Counted from the stretch's first letter, positions 25,305-34,190 are shown. The stretch: 64,000 nucleotides of DNA from Shimia sp047124445 (GCF_047124445.1 NZ_CP138921.1:1612001-1676000); one strand, 5' to 3'. Notes: generated from the sequence alone by a model not told the origin. Made by a program: numbers and translations.

Positions 25305-25335
25305 CCCCGCACGCAAGACCCAAAAGGCTCAAGCT

Positions 25336-26295
25336 ATGACCAAAAATATCTTCTCCGGCACCATGCCGGCCCTCATGACCCCGTGCAAAGCCGACCGCAC
25401 CCCGGATTACGACGCGCTTGTCAAAAAAGGCCACGACATGATCGCGGCGGGTATGTCCGCCGTTGTCTACTGCGGCTCCATGGGCGACTGGCCCCTACTT
25501 ACAGATGAGGAGCGCATGACCGGCGTGGAACGTCTGGTTGAGGCAGGCATCCCAGTAGTGGTCGGCACCGGCGCTATCAACTCCAAATCCGCCGTTGCCC
25601 ACGCTGCGCACGCGCAAAAAGTTGGCGCCGTTGGCTTGATGGTGATCCCTCGGGTTCTGTCTCGCGGCTCTTCCATCGCAGCACAGAAGAACCACTTCAA
25701 AGCCATCCTTGAAGCCGCACCAGATGTGCCAGCCATCATCTACAACAGCCCAGTTTATGGCTTCGCCACCCGCGCAGAGCTGTTCTTCGCTCTGCGCGCA
25801 GAGCACAAAAATCTGATTGGCTTCAAAGAGTTCGGCGGCAAAGATGATCTACGCTACGCGGCAGAGCACATCACCTCGCAGGACGATCAGGTCACCTTGA
25901 TGGTCGGCGTCGACACCGAGGTCTACCACGGTTTTGTCAATTGTGGCGCCACCGGCTCGATCACCGGCATCGGCACCGCCCTGCCCAAGGAAGCCCTGCT
26001 GCTCGCCGCCCTGTCGCAGAAAGCTGCCGCAGGCCACGCCGAAGCCCGTATGCGTGCCAAGGAACTGGAAGAGGCGTTTGGCGTTCTGGCCAGCTTTGAT
26101 GAAGGCACCGATCTGGTGCTCTACTACAAGTACCTGCTCGTCCTGAACGGCGAGGAAGAATACCGCCTGCACTTCAACGAAACAGACGTACTGAGCGACG
26201 CCCAGCGCAACTACTGCGAACAGCAATACAGCCTGTTCCGCTCCTGGTTTGCCGATTGGTCCAAACAAGGCGGAGTCATCGCTGAATGCATGTGA
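25336..26295 (+). CDS. DapA-family lyase: pyrroline-4-hydroxy-2-carboxylate deaminase candidate
   Basis: 319 residues, a (beta/alpha)8 aldolase of the DHDPS/NAL family with the Schiff-base Lys in LIGFKEFGG, the catalytic Tyr in IIYNSPVYGF and the substrate loop GSMGDWPLLTDEER. In hydroxyproline pathways a DapA homologue converts 1-pyrroline-4-hydroxy-2-carboxylate to 2-oxoglutarate semialdehyde with loss of ammonia; the neighbours (epimerase, FAD oxidase, semialdehyde dehydrogenase) make this the best reading. The 3' end overlaps the epimerase start by ten bases. Confidence 0.85.
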   Translation: MTKNIFSGTMPALMTPCKADRTPDYDALVKKGHDMIAAGMSAVVYCGSMGDWPLLTDEERMTGVERLVEAGIPVVVGTGAINSKSAVAHAAHAQKVGAVGLMVIPRVLSRGSSIAAQKNHFKAILEAAPDVPAIIYNSPVYGFATRAELFFALRAEHKNLIGFKEFGGKDDLRYAAEHITSQDDQVTLMVGVDTEVYHGFVNCGATGSITGIGTALPKEALLLAALSQKAAAGHAEARMRAKELEEAFGVLASFDEGTDLVLYYKYLLVLNGEEEYRLHFNETDVLSDAQRNYCEQQYSLFRSWFADWSKQGGVIAECM

Positions 26296-27218
26296 TCGAC
26301 AGCCATACAGGGGGAGAGCCCACACGGGTGATCCTGGACGGGGGGCCGGATCTGGGGACCGGCTCCCTTGCTGAGCGCGCCCTTCGCCTCGCGACTGAGC
26401 ATGAAGAGTTCTATCTCTCGGTCATGCGCGAGCCGCGTGGCCAACCCGCCATGGTCGGCGCGCTTCTGGTGGAACCGGTGGACCCCACCTGTGTGGCCGG
26501 TGTGATCTATTTTGACATGGGCGCCGTGCTGGGCATGTGCGGCCACGGCACCATCGGCCTCACTGTGACGCTCGCCCATCTGGGCCGTATCACACCTGGT
26601 GTGCATCGCATTGAAACCCCGGCCGGTGTGGTGGAGGTGGAGCTGAGCGACGCCAACACGGTCACCGTGCGCAATGTCGAAAGCCGTCGGGTGCGCAAAC
26701 AGGTGCAATTGGACGTGCCTGGCTATGGCGCGGTCACCGGCGACGTGGCCTATGGCGGCAACTGGTTCTTCATCCTCGACCCCAGCCCGCTGCCTGTGAA
26801 CATCGGCAACATTCGGGCCTTGACCGATATGGGCATGGCCATCCGCGAAGCCGCCATCGCAGCTGATGCCGGTGGGGAAAACGGAGAGCCAATCGACCAC
26901 GTGATCTTTCAAGGCGAAGCGCCGGAGAAAGGCGTGCACAGCCGCAACTTCGTGCTCTGCCCGGACGACACCTATGATCGCTCACCCTGTGGCACAGGCA
27001 GCTCCGCTCGTCTGGCCTGTTTGGCTGCGGACAACCGCTTGGCACCGGGGGAAGAGATCGTGCAGCACAGTGTGATCGGCAGCCCCTACACCTTGTCCTA
27101 CCAAACCGGCCCACACGGTGGCGTGATCCCCTCCATCACAGGACAGGCCTTTGTCACCGCACAAAGCACCATCCTGTTTGAAACCAAAGACCCGTTCAAA
27201 CACGGCATCGCGCATTAG
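26286..27218 (+). CDS. 4-hydroxyproline 2-epimerase (proline racemase family)
   Basis: 310 residues with both catalytic cysteines of proline racemase/4-hydroxyproline epimerase: Cys85 in GMCGHGTIG and Cys235 in DRSPCGTGSSA. Entry motif IDSHTGGEPTRV is typical of the epimerases. It should interconvert trans-4-hydroxy-L-proline and cis-4-hydroxy-D-proline, feeding the adjacent FAD oxidase. Proline racemase activity cannot be excluded by sequence, but the operon argues for hydroxyproline. Confidence 0.9.
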   Translation: MHVIDSHTGGEPTRVILDGGPDLGTGSLAERALRLATEHEEFYLSVMREPRGQPAMVGALLVEPVDPTCVAGVIYFDMGAVLGMCGHGTIGLTVTLAHLGRITPGVHRIETPAGVVEVELSDANTVTVRNVESRRVRKQVQLDVPGYGAVTGDVAYGGNWFFILDPSPLPVNIGNIRALTDMGMAIREAAIAADAGGENGEPIDHVIFQGEAPEKGVHSRNFVLCPDDTYDRSPCGTGSSARLACLAADNRLAPGEEIVQHSVIGSPYTLSYQTGPHGGVIPSITGQAFVTAQSTILFETKDPFKHGIAH

Positions 27219-27224
27219 CGCCTT

Positions 27225-27256
27225 CCGGACAGACATCCCGCCCCGTGCCTGTCCGG
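27225..27256 (+). other. Intercistronic hairpin between epimerase and oxidase genes
   Basis: CCGGACAG (27225-27232) pairs with CTGTCCGG (27249-27256) across a 16-base loop. No T-tract; possible RNA-processing or stability element. Confidence 0.4.
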
Positions 27257-27284
27257 TCCCTCCCTCTCACGACAGGTCACAGGC

Positions 27285-28523
27285 ATGACAAACGACATCA
27301 TCGTCATTGGCGCCGGCATCATCGGCATCTCCACCGCGCTGGAACTGCAACGTCGCGGCCATCAGGTCCGTGTACTGGATCGCAGCGGCATTGCGGCGGA
27401 AGCCTCGCAGGGCAACGCAGGCGCTTTTGCCTTCACCGACATTGTCCCGCTTGCCACCCCAGGCATCATGCGCAAAGCCCCCAAATGGCTGCTTGATCCG
27501 CTTGGCCCCCTGTCGATCCCACCTGCCTACGCCCTGAAAATTGCCCCTTGGATGCTGCGCTTCTGGCGCGCCAGCTGGCAGGACCGCTACACCGCCTCGG
27601 TGGAGGCTCAAACCCAGCTGATGACCCATTCCCGTGCCGCCCTGGAGCGTCAGATCACCGCCACAAATGGCGAAGACATGATGCAGCGCGAAGGCCAGTT
27701 ACAGCTCTACGAAGGCGAAAAAGAATTCCGCGCCAGCCTGTCCGGCTGGGAGCTGCGCCGCGCAAACGGCATCGATTTTCAAATGCTCGAAAGCCCCGAA
27801 GCCATCGCAGAGATCCAACCCGGCCTTGATCCGCGCTTCACCCATGCGGTGTTCACACCCGGCTGGATGAACACAGTCGATCCACAGACCTGGACACAGC
27901 ACCTCGCCAAAGCGTTTATCGCCCTTGGCGGACGCATCGACACCGCCAACATTCACGCGTTGAAATGCCATGACAGCGCCGCCGTTGTGCACACCGAAAA
28001 CGGCCCCATCACCGCACCCAAAGTGATTGTGTCAGCGGGCGCGTGGTCGCATCACCTCGCCCTGACAATAGGAGACAAAATCCCGCTGGAAACCGAGCGC
28101 GGCTACAACACAACGCTGCCCGCTGGCGCCTTCCCGCTGCGCACCCACCTGACCTTTGGAGGGCACGGGTTTGTTGTGACCAAAATCAACGGCGGTGTGC
28201 GTGTCGGCGGCGCAGTGGAACTGGGCGGCCTCACGCTCAAACCCAATTACAAACGCGCCGACACACTGCTGCATAAAGCGGCCAAGTTTATGCCTCGGCT
28301 GAACACGTCTGGCGGCAAGCAATGGATGGGCTTCCGCCCCTCCTTACCAGACAGCCTGCCCGTCATCGGCCCCTCCCCGCGCAGTGGCAACATCCTCTAC
28401 GCCTTTGGCCATGGCCACCTCGGCCTCACCCAATCTGCGGGCACCGCCGAACTCATCGCAGCCCTCGTAGACAACGCCACCCCCACAATTCCTCTCACCG
28501 CCTACGCAGCCACCCGTTTCTGA
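27285..28523 (+). CDS. FAD-dependent D-amino-acid (cis-4-hydroxy-D-proline) dehydrogenase
   Basis: 412 residues of the DAO/DadA family: N-terminal Rossmann FAD site DIIVIGAGIIGISTALELQRRGHQV, AEASQGNAGAF after the first strand pair, and C-terminal GFRPSLPDSLPVIGPSPRSGNILYAFGHGHLGLT. It should oxidise cis-4-hydroxy-D-proline to 1-pyrroline-4-hydroxy-2-carboxylate, the substrate of the DapA-type deaminase. A single-subunit DadA-like form is used here rather than a heteromeric LhpBEF complex. Confidence 0.87.
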   Translation: MTNDIIVIGAGIIGISTALELQRRGHQVRVLDRSGIAAEASQGNAGAFAFTDIVPLATPGIMRKAPKWLLDPLGPLSIPPAYALKIAPWMLRFWRASWQDRYTASVEAQTQLMTHSRAALERQITATNGEDMMQREGQLQLYEGEKEFRASLSGWELRRANGIDFQMLESPEAIAEIQPGLDPRFTHAVFTPGWMNTVDPQTWTQHLAKAFIALGGRIDTANIHALKCHDSAAVVHTENGPITAPKVIVSAGAWSHHLALTIGDKIPLETERGYNTTLPAGAFPLRTHLTFGGHGFVVTKINGGVRVGGAVELGGLTLKPNYKRADTLLHKAAKFMPRLNTSGGKQWMGFRPSLPDSLPVIGPSPRSGNILYAFGHGHLGLTQSAGTAELIAALVDNATPTIPLTAYAATRF

Positions 28524-28536
28524 AAGGAGCGCCCTC

Positions 28537-29640
28537 ATGAAAATCACCGGTTTCAACGTCTACCAAGTGGACCTGCCTCTGAAAGAAGGCCGTTATAACT
28601 GGTCCAACGGCAACTTCATCGAGGTCTTTGACAGCACCGTCCTGGAAATTCTCACAGACGAAGGCCTCAAAGGCTACGCCGAATGCTGCCCACTGGGCTC
28701 CGCCTATCTGCCATCCTTTGCCAAAGGCGTGCGCGCCGGCTTGGCCGAACTGGCCCCCCACCTGATTGGTCAGGACCCACTCAACATCGGCGCCATCAAC
28801 CGCACCATGGACGCCGCCCTGCGCGGTCACCCCTACGCCAAAGCCCCGGTCGACATCGCCTGCTGGGACTTGCTGGGCAAAGCCACCCTGCTGCCAGTCT
28901 ACACCCTGCTGGGCGGTGCCGCACAAGACGACGTGGTGCTCTACCGCGCCATCAGTCAGGAAGACCCGGACGTCATGGCCAAGAAAATCGAAGGCTATGC
29001 CGCCGAGGGCTACACCAAGTTCCAACTCAAGGTCGGCGGCGAAGCCAATGACGACATCGACCGCATCCACGCCACCCGCGCCGTGTTGAAGAAAACCGAT
29101 CAACTGGTGGCGGACGCCAACACCGGCTGGACCCGCCACGAAGCTGCCCGGGTTGTGAACGCCGTTGCCAATCTCGACGTCTATATCGAGCAGCCCTGCC
29201 TGACCTATGAGGAAAGCGTCTCTATTCGCCGCCGCACCTCCCTGCCATTTGTGATGGACGAGGTCATCGACACACCCAACACTCTGGTGAAAGGCATCGC
29301 TGAGGACGCCATGGACGCCATCAACCTGAAAATCTCCAAGGTCGGCGGCCTCACCAAGGCCCGCCAGATGCGGGACCTCTGCGTCGCGCATGGCATCCCC
29401 ATGACGATTGAGGACACTTGGGGCGGCGACATCACCACCGCAGCCATTGCCCATCTGGCCCGTTCGACGCCTGCGGAATTCACTTTCTCCGCGACAGACT
29501 TCAACTCTTACGGCACAGTCACCATCGCCGAGGGTGCACCGAAGCGCAAAAACGGCCGCATGACCGCGCCGGACACGCGCGGCCTTGGCATCACACCGGT
29601 GTTTGACGCTCTCGGCGAGCCCGTCGCCACCTATCGCTGA
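28537..29640 (+). CDS. Enolase-superfamily enzyme, cis-3-hydroxy-L-proline dehydratase candidate
   Basis: 367 residues with the muconate-lactonizing/mandelate-racemase layout: N-terminal cap, then barrel with metal ligands Asp (LVADANTGW), Glu (VYIEQP) and Asp/Glu (FVMDEVID). The catalytic Lys candidates are in FQLKVGG, where the first Lys of the usual KxK is Gln, and NLKISKVGG. Close architecture is known for cis-3-hydroxy-L-proline dehydratases and hydroxyproline-betaine epimerases of marine alphaproteobacteria. The neighbouring Ldh-type reductase, which uses the dehydratase product 1-pyrroline-2-carboxylate, favours dehydratase. A GGAG ribosome site precedes the ATG. Confidence 0.8.
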   Translation: MKITGFNVYQVDLPLKEGRYNWSNGNFIEVFDSTVLEILTDEGLKGYAECCPLGSAYLPSFAKGVRAGLAELAPHLIGQDPLNIGAINRTMDAALRGHPYAKAPVDIACWDLLGKATLLPVYTLLGGAAQDDVVLYRAISQEDPDVMAKKIEGYAAEGYTKFQLKVGGEANDDIDRIHATRAVLKKTDQLVADANTGWTRHEAARVVNAVANLDVYIEQPCLTYEESVSIRRRTSLPFVMDEVIDTPNTLVKGIAEDAMDAINLKISKVGGLTKARQMRDLCVAHGIPMTIEDTWGGDITTAAIAHLARSTPAEFTFSATDFNSYGTVTIAEGAPKRKNGRMTAPDTRGLGITPVFDALGEPVATYR

Positions 29641-29651
29641 AGGACCACATA

Positions 29652-30677
29652 ATGCGCAGCAGCAAAACCATCCACGTGATATCCGCCCATGCCGAAGGCG
29701 AAGTGGGCGACGTGATTGTCGGTGGTGTGACCCCGCCACCGGGCGACACCATCTGGGAACAACGCAGCTTCATTGCCAAAGATCAAACCCTGCGGAACTT
29801 TGTCCTGAATGAACCGCGTGGCGGTGTCTTCCGCCACGTGAACCTGCTGGTGCCGCCCAAACATCCGGAGGCCGACGCCGCCTGGATCATTATGGAGCCC
29901 GAGGACACGCCCCCCATGTCCGGCTCCAACTCGATCTGCGTGTCTACCGTGCTCTTGGACGGCGGAATCATCCCGATGCAGGAACCAGAGACCCATATGA
30001 CGCTGGAAGCCCCGGGCGGCTTGGTGAAAGTCCGCGCGGAGTGCAAAGACGGCAAGGCACAGCGTATCTTTGTGCAAAACCTACCCAGCTTTGCCGACAA
30101 AATTGGCGTGCCACTGGAAGTGCCGGGCCACGGCACAATCACGGTCGACACGGCCTATGGCGGCGACAGCTTTGTGGTTGTCGACGCGCAGGCGCTCGGG
30201 TTCGAGATTGTTGAGCACGAGGCCAAGGACATCGCACGTCTGGGTGTGACCATCACCAACGCTGCAAACGACCAGATTGGTTTCACGCATCCGGACAATC
30301 CGGATTGGGACCACATCTCCTTCTGCGCATTCTGCGGTCCCCTCTCTCGCACAGAAACCGGCTTCACAGGCAAATCTGCCGTGGCTATCCAACCGGGTAA
30401 AGTGGACCGTTCTCCCACAGGCACAGCTGTCTCCGCCCGCATGGCGCTGATGGTTGCCAAAGGACAGATGAAACCCAACGAAACCTTCGAAGCGGTGTCC
30501 ATCATTGGCTCCCGTTTTTCTGGCCGCATCGTAGACAGCACAACCGTGGGCGACCGCCCTGCCATTGTCCCGGAAATCTCAGGCCGCGGCTGGGTGACCG
30601 GCATCCATCAACACATGTTGGACCCGGACGATCCCTGGCCCACAGGCTACCGTCTCAGCGACACCTGGGGCGCCTAA
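29652..30677 (+). CDS. Proline-racemase-family protein with Ser/Thr catalytic pair (3-hydroxyproline dehydratase-like)
   Basis: 341 residues, clearly in the proline racemase superfamily (ISAHAEGEVGDVIVGG, VDTAYGGDSFVVVDA, VDRSPTGTAVSARMAL). The two catalytic positions are changed: Ser90 (PPMSGSNSI, where racemases have MCGH) and Thr256 (DRSPTGTA, where racemases have SPCGT). A Thr at the second site is the mark of trans-3-hydroxy-L-proline dehydratases, which normally keep Cys at the first; Ser at the first is seen in some bifunctional members. Having both replaced makes epimerisation unlikely and dehydration or another reaction probable. Last gene of the operon. Confidence 0.8.
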   Translation: MRSSKTIHVISAHAEGEVGDVIVGGVTPPPGDTIWEQRSFIAKDQTLRNFVLNEPRGGVFRHVNLLVPPKHPEADAAWIIMEPEDTPPMSGSNSICVSTVLLDGGIIPMQEPETHMTLEAPGGLVKVRAECKDGKAQRIFVQNLPSFADKIGVPLEVPGHGTITVDTAYGGDSFVVVDAQALGFEIVEHEAKDIARLGVTITNAANDQIGFTHPDNPDWDHISFCAFCGPLSRTETGFTGKSAVAIQPGKVDRSPTGTAVSARMALMVAKGQMKPNETFEAVSIIGSRFSGRIVDSTTVGDRPAIVPEISGRGWVTGIHQHMLDPDDPWPTGYRLSDTWGA

Positions 30678-30683
30678 AACAGG

Positions 30684-30711
30684 CTGGGCGGCCCTTAGCC
30701 GCCCAGTTTCT
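30684..30711. terminator. Bidirectional terminator of the hydroxyproline operon
   Basis: CTGGGCGGC, loop CCTTA, GCCGCCCAG, then TTTCTTC on the plus strand. The loop contains the stop codon of the convergent reductase gene. Confidence 0.75.
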
Positions 30712-31711
30712 TCAGATCTTCCAAAAGCGCCTTTGGCACCTCAACATATCCGCGCTCTGAATTACGCGCCCGAGCCTCAAACCGCCGTTGAGATGGCAAC
30801 CGCGCTCCCTGATCCAGAATTTCTGCAAACAACCGCTCCGCCCGCGCATCATTCTCCGCCATGCGCCCACCGCTCAGGTGGTAAGGGTCAAACGCCAGAA
30901 TGATCTGGCCATGATACGGCGCACCGCCTTGTCCCTCGGCAAACGCCATGCTTTCCGCACTGGTGAGATCATCAATCAGTGGTCCGGCCATCAATTCAAT
31001 CATGATCGACAGCGCAGACCCTTTGTAGCCACCAAAGGTCAGCATCGCGCCATCCAACGCTGCCTGCGGATCAGTGGTGGGATTGCCATCTGAATCCACA
31101 GCCACGCCTTCCGGCAATGGTTTGCCCGCGCGCAAATACAGCTCGATCTCCCCTCGCGCAAAGCCGCTGGTAGCAAAGTCAAACGTAAACGGGTCTTTCC
31201 CCATGCGCGGCCAGGAGAACGCCAATGGATTGGTCCCCAACGTGCCACGCTTGCCCCCCGCAGGCGCAACCCAGGAATGGCTCGGCACCATTGAGAGACC
31301 GGCCAGCCCTTCTTCGGACAAGCGCTCCACCTCCGGCCACAGGGCAGAAAAGTGAAAACAGTTGTTCACCGCCATGGCCGCCATGCCAAATTTACGCGCC
31401 TTCTCGATCAACAGCGGCATCGCCTCGTTCACCGCCAGAATGGACATCGCACTCCGCGCATCCACCCGCACAATGGCGCCATCGGACGGATCAATATGCG
31501 GCAAAGCATGTCCGTCGATCTTGCCCGCTTTCATGGTCTGGTGGCACATGAACAGACGAAACAGACCGTGGGACTGACAATCATCGCGCTGACACTGATA
31601 TAGCATCTCGGCAATCACCGCGGCATGGCGCGGGCCATAGCCCACGTCTGAAAGGGTTTGCTCCGAAAGCGCACGCACCTCTTCCAGCGGCAACTGAACC
31701 ATTTCCGTCAT
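30695..31711 (-). CDS. Ldh/DpkA-family NAD(P)H reductase, 1-pyrroline-2-carboxylate reductase candidate
   Basis: 338 residues from ATG 31711 (GGAGA upstream; a TTG five codons earlier is possible). It belongs to the malate/L-lactate dehydrogenase (Ldh_2) family: SHGLFRLFMCHQ near the N-terminus, AVNNCFHFSALWPEVE and GTLGTNPLAFSWPR as the family nucleotide-binding and His motifs, and YKGSALSIMIELMAGPL. Members of this family in hydroxyproline clusters (LhpI-type) reduce 1-pyrroline-2-carboxylate to L-proline, completing 3-hydroxyproline breakdown. An operator copy lies about 32 bases upstream. Confidence 0.85.
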   Translation of the reverse strand: MTEMVQLPLEEVRALSEQTLSDVGYGPRHAAVIAEMLYQCQRDDCQSHGLFRLFMCHQTMKAGKIDGHALPHIDPSDGAIVRVDARSAMSILAVNEAMPLLIEKARKFGMAAMAVNNCFHFSALWPEVERLSEEGLAGLSMVPSHSWVAPAGGKRGTLGTNPLAFSWPRMGKDPFTFDFATSGFARGEIELYLRAGKPLPEGVAVDSDGNPTTDPQAALDGAMLTFGGYKGSALSIMIELMAGPLIDDLTSAESMAFAEGQGGAPYHGQIILAFDPYHLSGGRMAENDARAERLFAEILDQGARLPSQRRFEARARNSERGYVEVPKALLEDLKKLGG

Positions 31712-31742
31712 TCCAAGGTCTCCCAATCTAAGTTTGTGGATA

Positions 31743-31757
31743 TTGGATACAATAGAC
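31743..31757. promoter_or_regulatory. GntR-type operator upstream of the reductase gene
   Basis: TTGGATACAATAGAC matches the first 12 of 15 positions of TTGGATACAATATCC and 13 of 15 overall, preceded by an overlapping GGATA. It lies between the divergent reductase and regulator genes. Confidence 0.6.
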
Positions 31758-31831
31758 TATTCTCTATTCTCAAGCCGTAAAACCACGGGCTGCCTGCAAA
31801 TCCTGTTGGAAAATCAGCGCCCAGCCGGTAG

Positions 31832-31840
31832 TTGTATCCA
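31832..31840. promoter_or_regulatory. Operator half-site upstream of gntR
   Basis: TTGTATCCA, identical to one half of the 22324-22342 operator, 29 bases before the regulator start. It suggests autoregulation. Confidence 0.45.
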
Positions 31841-31868
31841 AAACACACCTTAGAACGAGGGATACGGC

Positions 31869-32546
31869 ATGGCTGGAAAGCGCGCGGTAACCAAACAGAG
31901 TCTGCCAGAGATGATCGCCAACGATCTGCGCGAGCGAATCCTCAGTGGCGACATGTCCGAAGGTGAGCCAATCCGTCAGGAAGCCCTCGCCGAAGAATAC
32001 GACGTCTCCCGCATGCCAATCCGCGAGGCCCTCAAACGCCTTAACGCTGAAGGCCTCATCCAATGGGCCAACAACCGCGGCGGCACGGTCACCAAGCATT
32101 CCATTGCTGAGATCGGTGAAATATTTGACCTGCGTATTCTGATCGAGACCGACCTCTTCCGCCGCGCAATCCCTTTGATGTCTCTCGCAGATTTTAACCT
32201 GTGTGAGAAAATCCTCGATCAAATGGAAACCTCTTATGATGAGGATGACGTGTCCCGCTGGGGGACGCTAAACCACGAGTACCACAGCGCGCTTTATGCC
32301 GCTGCGGGCCGGGGCCTGACCAAAGACATCCTGGACCGTATCAACGTCCAATCGGACCGTTACGTGCGCTTGCACCTCAGCGTCATGGAACAACGGGAAC
32401 CGGCCAAGGAAGAGCATCGTAATCTGCTCAAACTGGCACGGGATCGGAATGAAGACGCCGCTTGTGATCTTCTAGCGGCCCATATCGAGCGCACCAAAAC
32501 TGAGCTTCTGGAACTGATCGAAGCCAAACGCGCCATCGAAACCTAA
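31869..32546 (+). CDS. GntR/FCD-family regulator of the hydroxyproline regulon
   Basis: 225 residues: N-terminal winged helix (ANDLRERILSGDMSEGEPIRQEALAEEYDVSRMPIREALKRLNAEGLI) and C-terminal FCD ligand-binding domain with the Asp/His metal positions (FDLRILIETDLFRRA, LNHEYHSALYAAAG, EHRNLLKLA). FCD regulators bind carboxylates or amino acids and usually repress. Its gene sits among five copies of a common palindrome, which are its probable targets. Confidence 0.9.
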   Translation: MAGKRAVTKQSLPEMIANDLRERILSGDMSEGEPIRQEALAEEYDVSRMPIREALKRLNAEGLIQWANNRGGTVTKHSIAEIGEIFDLRILIETDLFRRAIPLMSLADFNLCEKILDQMETSYDEDDVSRWGTLNHEYHSALYAAAGRGLTKDILDRINVQSDRYVRLHLSVMEQREPAKEEHRNLLKLARDRNEDAACDLLAAHIERTKTELLELIEAKRAIET

Positions 32547-32590
32547 GACATAGCCGCATTTTGCCGGATCGGACTTGCACGCGCCGCTAA

Positions 32591-32607
32591 ATTGGATACA
32601 ATATCCA
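32591..32607. promoter_or_regulatory. GntR-type operator upstream of the semialdehyde dehydrogenase
   Basis: ATTGGATACAATATCCA: GGATA-CAA-TATCC plus flanking bases; 30 bases before the ATG at 32637. Its core 15 bases equal those upstream of the M24 peptidase. Confidence 0.7.
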
Positions 32608-32636
32608 TAACTGAGTTTTCAAACAGCGAGTCCCAC

Positions 32637-34151
32637 ATGACTTTTGTTCCTCACGGCAACCACCTCATTGCTGGCACCTGGGTGTCGGGCGACACCAAAT
32701 TCCCTTCTGAACCGGCACATGGCCCGGCACATGACTTCTCTGTCGGCACCGTCGACAACGTAGACACCGCGGTGCAGGCAGCAGAAGACGCGTTCTGGAG
32801 TTTTGGCTACTCCACCCGCGCCGATCGCGCCGCATTTCTGAACGCCATAGCCGATGAAATCGAGGCCCGCGCCGAGGCGATCACGCAAATTGGCACGCAG
32901 GAAACCGGCTTGCCCGAAGCCCGCCTGCAAGGCGAGCGCGGCCGCACCACCGGCCAGCTGCGCCTGTTTGCCGAGCACATCCTCAAAGGTGATTACCTCG
33001 ACCTGCGCCATGACCCTGCCTTGCCCGACCGAGCGCCCCTGCCCCGCCCTGAGCTCAAGATGATGCAGCGCCCGATTGGTCCAGTCGCCGTGTTTGGCGC
33101 CTCCAACTTCCCGCTGGCCTTCTCCACCGCCGGTGGCGACACCGCCGCCGCATTGGCCGCTGGCTGCCCCGTTGTGGTCAAAGGCCACTCCGCGCACCCT
33201 GGTACAGGCGAAATCATCGCCGAAGCCATTCTGGCCGCAATCAAGTCCTGCAACATCCATCCAGGCGTTTTCAGCCTGATCCAGGGCGGCAACCGCGCCG
33301 TTGGCTCCGCCTTGGTGCAGCACCCACTGATCAAAGCGGTGGGCTTCACCGGTTCACTCGCCGGTGGCCGTGCCCTGTTTGACCTCTGCGCCGCCCGCCC
33401 GGAACCGATCCCCTTCTTTGGCGAACTTGGCTCCGTGAACCCGATGTTCATCTTTGAAAACGCCCTAGCCAACCGCCATGCGGATCTGGCCACCGGCTGG
33501 GCGGGCTCCCTGACCATGGGCGCGGGCCAATTCTGCACCAACCCCGGCATTGCCGTGGTCCTTGCCGGCAAAGATGCAGAATCTTTCGCAAAAGAAGCCA
33601 TCGCCGCACTGGCGGATCAGCCAGAGCAAACCATGCTCACCGACGGCATCGCCGCAGCCTACCGCAAAGGTCAAACGCTTGTGGCCGAAACCACCGGCGT
33701 TCAGGAGCTTCTAAACACCAGCTGTGACCTGCGCGGCGCCACGCCTTATCTCTACCAAACCACCGCACAGAACTGGCTTGCCAACGAAGTGCTGGGCGAG
33801 GAAGTCTTCGGCCCGTTAGGTGTGATCCTGGTTGCGGAAAACCTTGACGAGATGCGTGCTGTCGCCAAACAGCTTCAGGGGCAGCTCACCTGCACCCTGC
33901 ACATGGACGAAGCCGACACAGAAGCGGCGCAAAGCCTGCTGCCCATTCTGGAACGCAAGGCGGGCCGCATCCTGGCCAATGGTTTCCCAACCGGCGTTGA
34001 GGTCAGCGACACCATGGTACACGGCGGCCCCTACCCAGCCTCCACCAACTTTGGCGCCACCTCCGTAGGCACTCTGTCCATCCGCCGCTTCCTGCGCCCG
34101 GTCTGTTACCAAAACCTACCCGCAGCGCTGGACCCAACCACAGAAACCTAA
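32637..34151 (+). CDS. 2-oxoglutarate semialdehyde (2,5-dioxovalerate) dehydrogenase
   Basis: 504 residues of the aldehyde dehydrogenase superfamily, KGSADH branch: VAVFGASNFPLAFSTAGGDTAAALAAGCPVVVKGHSAHPGT, catalytic Glu in FFGELGSVNPMF and catalytic Cys in MGAGQFCTNPG. It should oxidise 2-oxoglutarate semialdehyde to 2-oxoglutarate with NAD(P)+, the last step of 4-hydroxyproline breakdown. The frame extends upstream to a TTG, but that TTG lies inside the operator; ATG 32637 is the sensible start. Confidence 0.9.
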   Translation: MTFVPHGNHLIAGTWVSGDTKFPSEPAHGPAHDFSVGTVDNVDTAVQAAEDAFWSFGYSTRADRAAFLNAIADEIEARAEAITQIGTQETGLPEARLQGERGRTTGQLRLFAEHILKGDYLDLRHDPALPDRAPLPRPELKMMQRPIGPVAVFGASNFPLAFSTAGGDTAAALAAGCPVVVKGHSAHPGTGEIIAEAILAAIKSCNIHPGVFSLIQGGNRAVGSALVQHPLIKAVGFTGSLAGGRALFDLCAARPEPIPFFGELGSVNPMFIFENALANRHADLATGWAGSLTMGAGQFCTNPGIAVVLAGKDAESFAKEAIAALADQPEQTMLTDGIAAAYRKGQTLVAETTGVQELLNTSCDLRGATPYLYQTTAQNWLANEVLGEEVFGPLGVILVAENLDEMRAVAKQLQGQLTCTLHMDEADTEAAQSLLPILERKAGRILANGFPTGVEVSDTMVHGGPYPASTNFGATSVGTLSIRRFLRPVCYQNLPAALDPTTET

Positions 34152-34190
34152 GATCCGGCCAACCGGATCTATCCCAAAGACACCTCCCCA

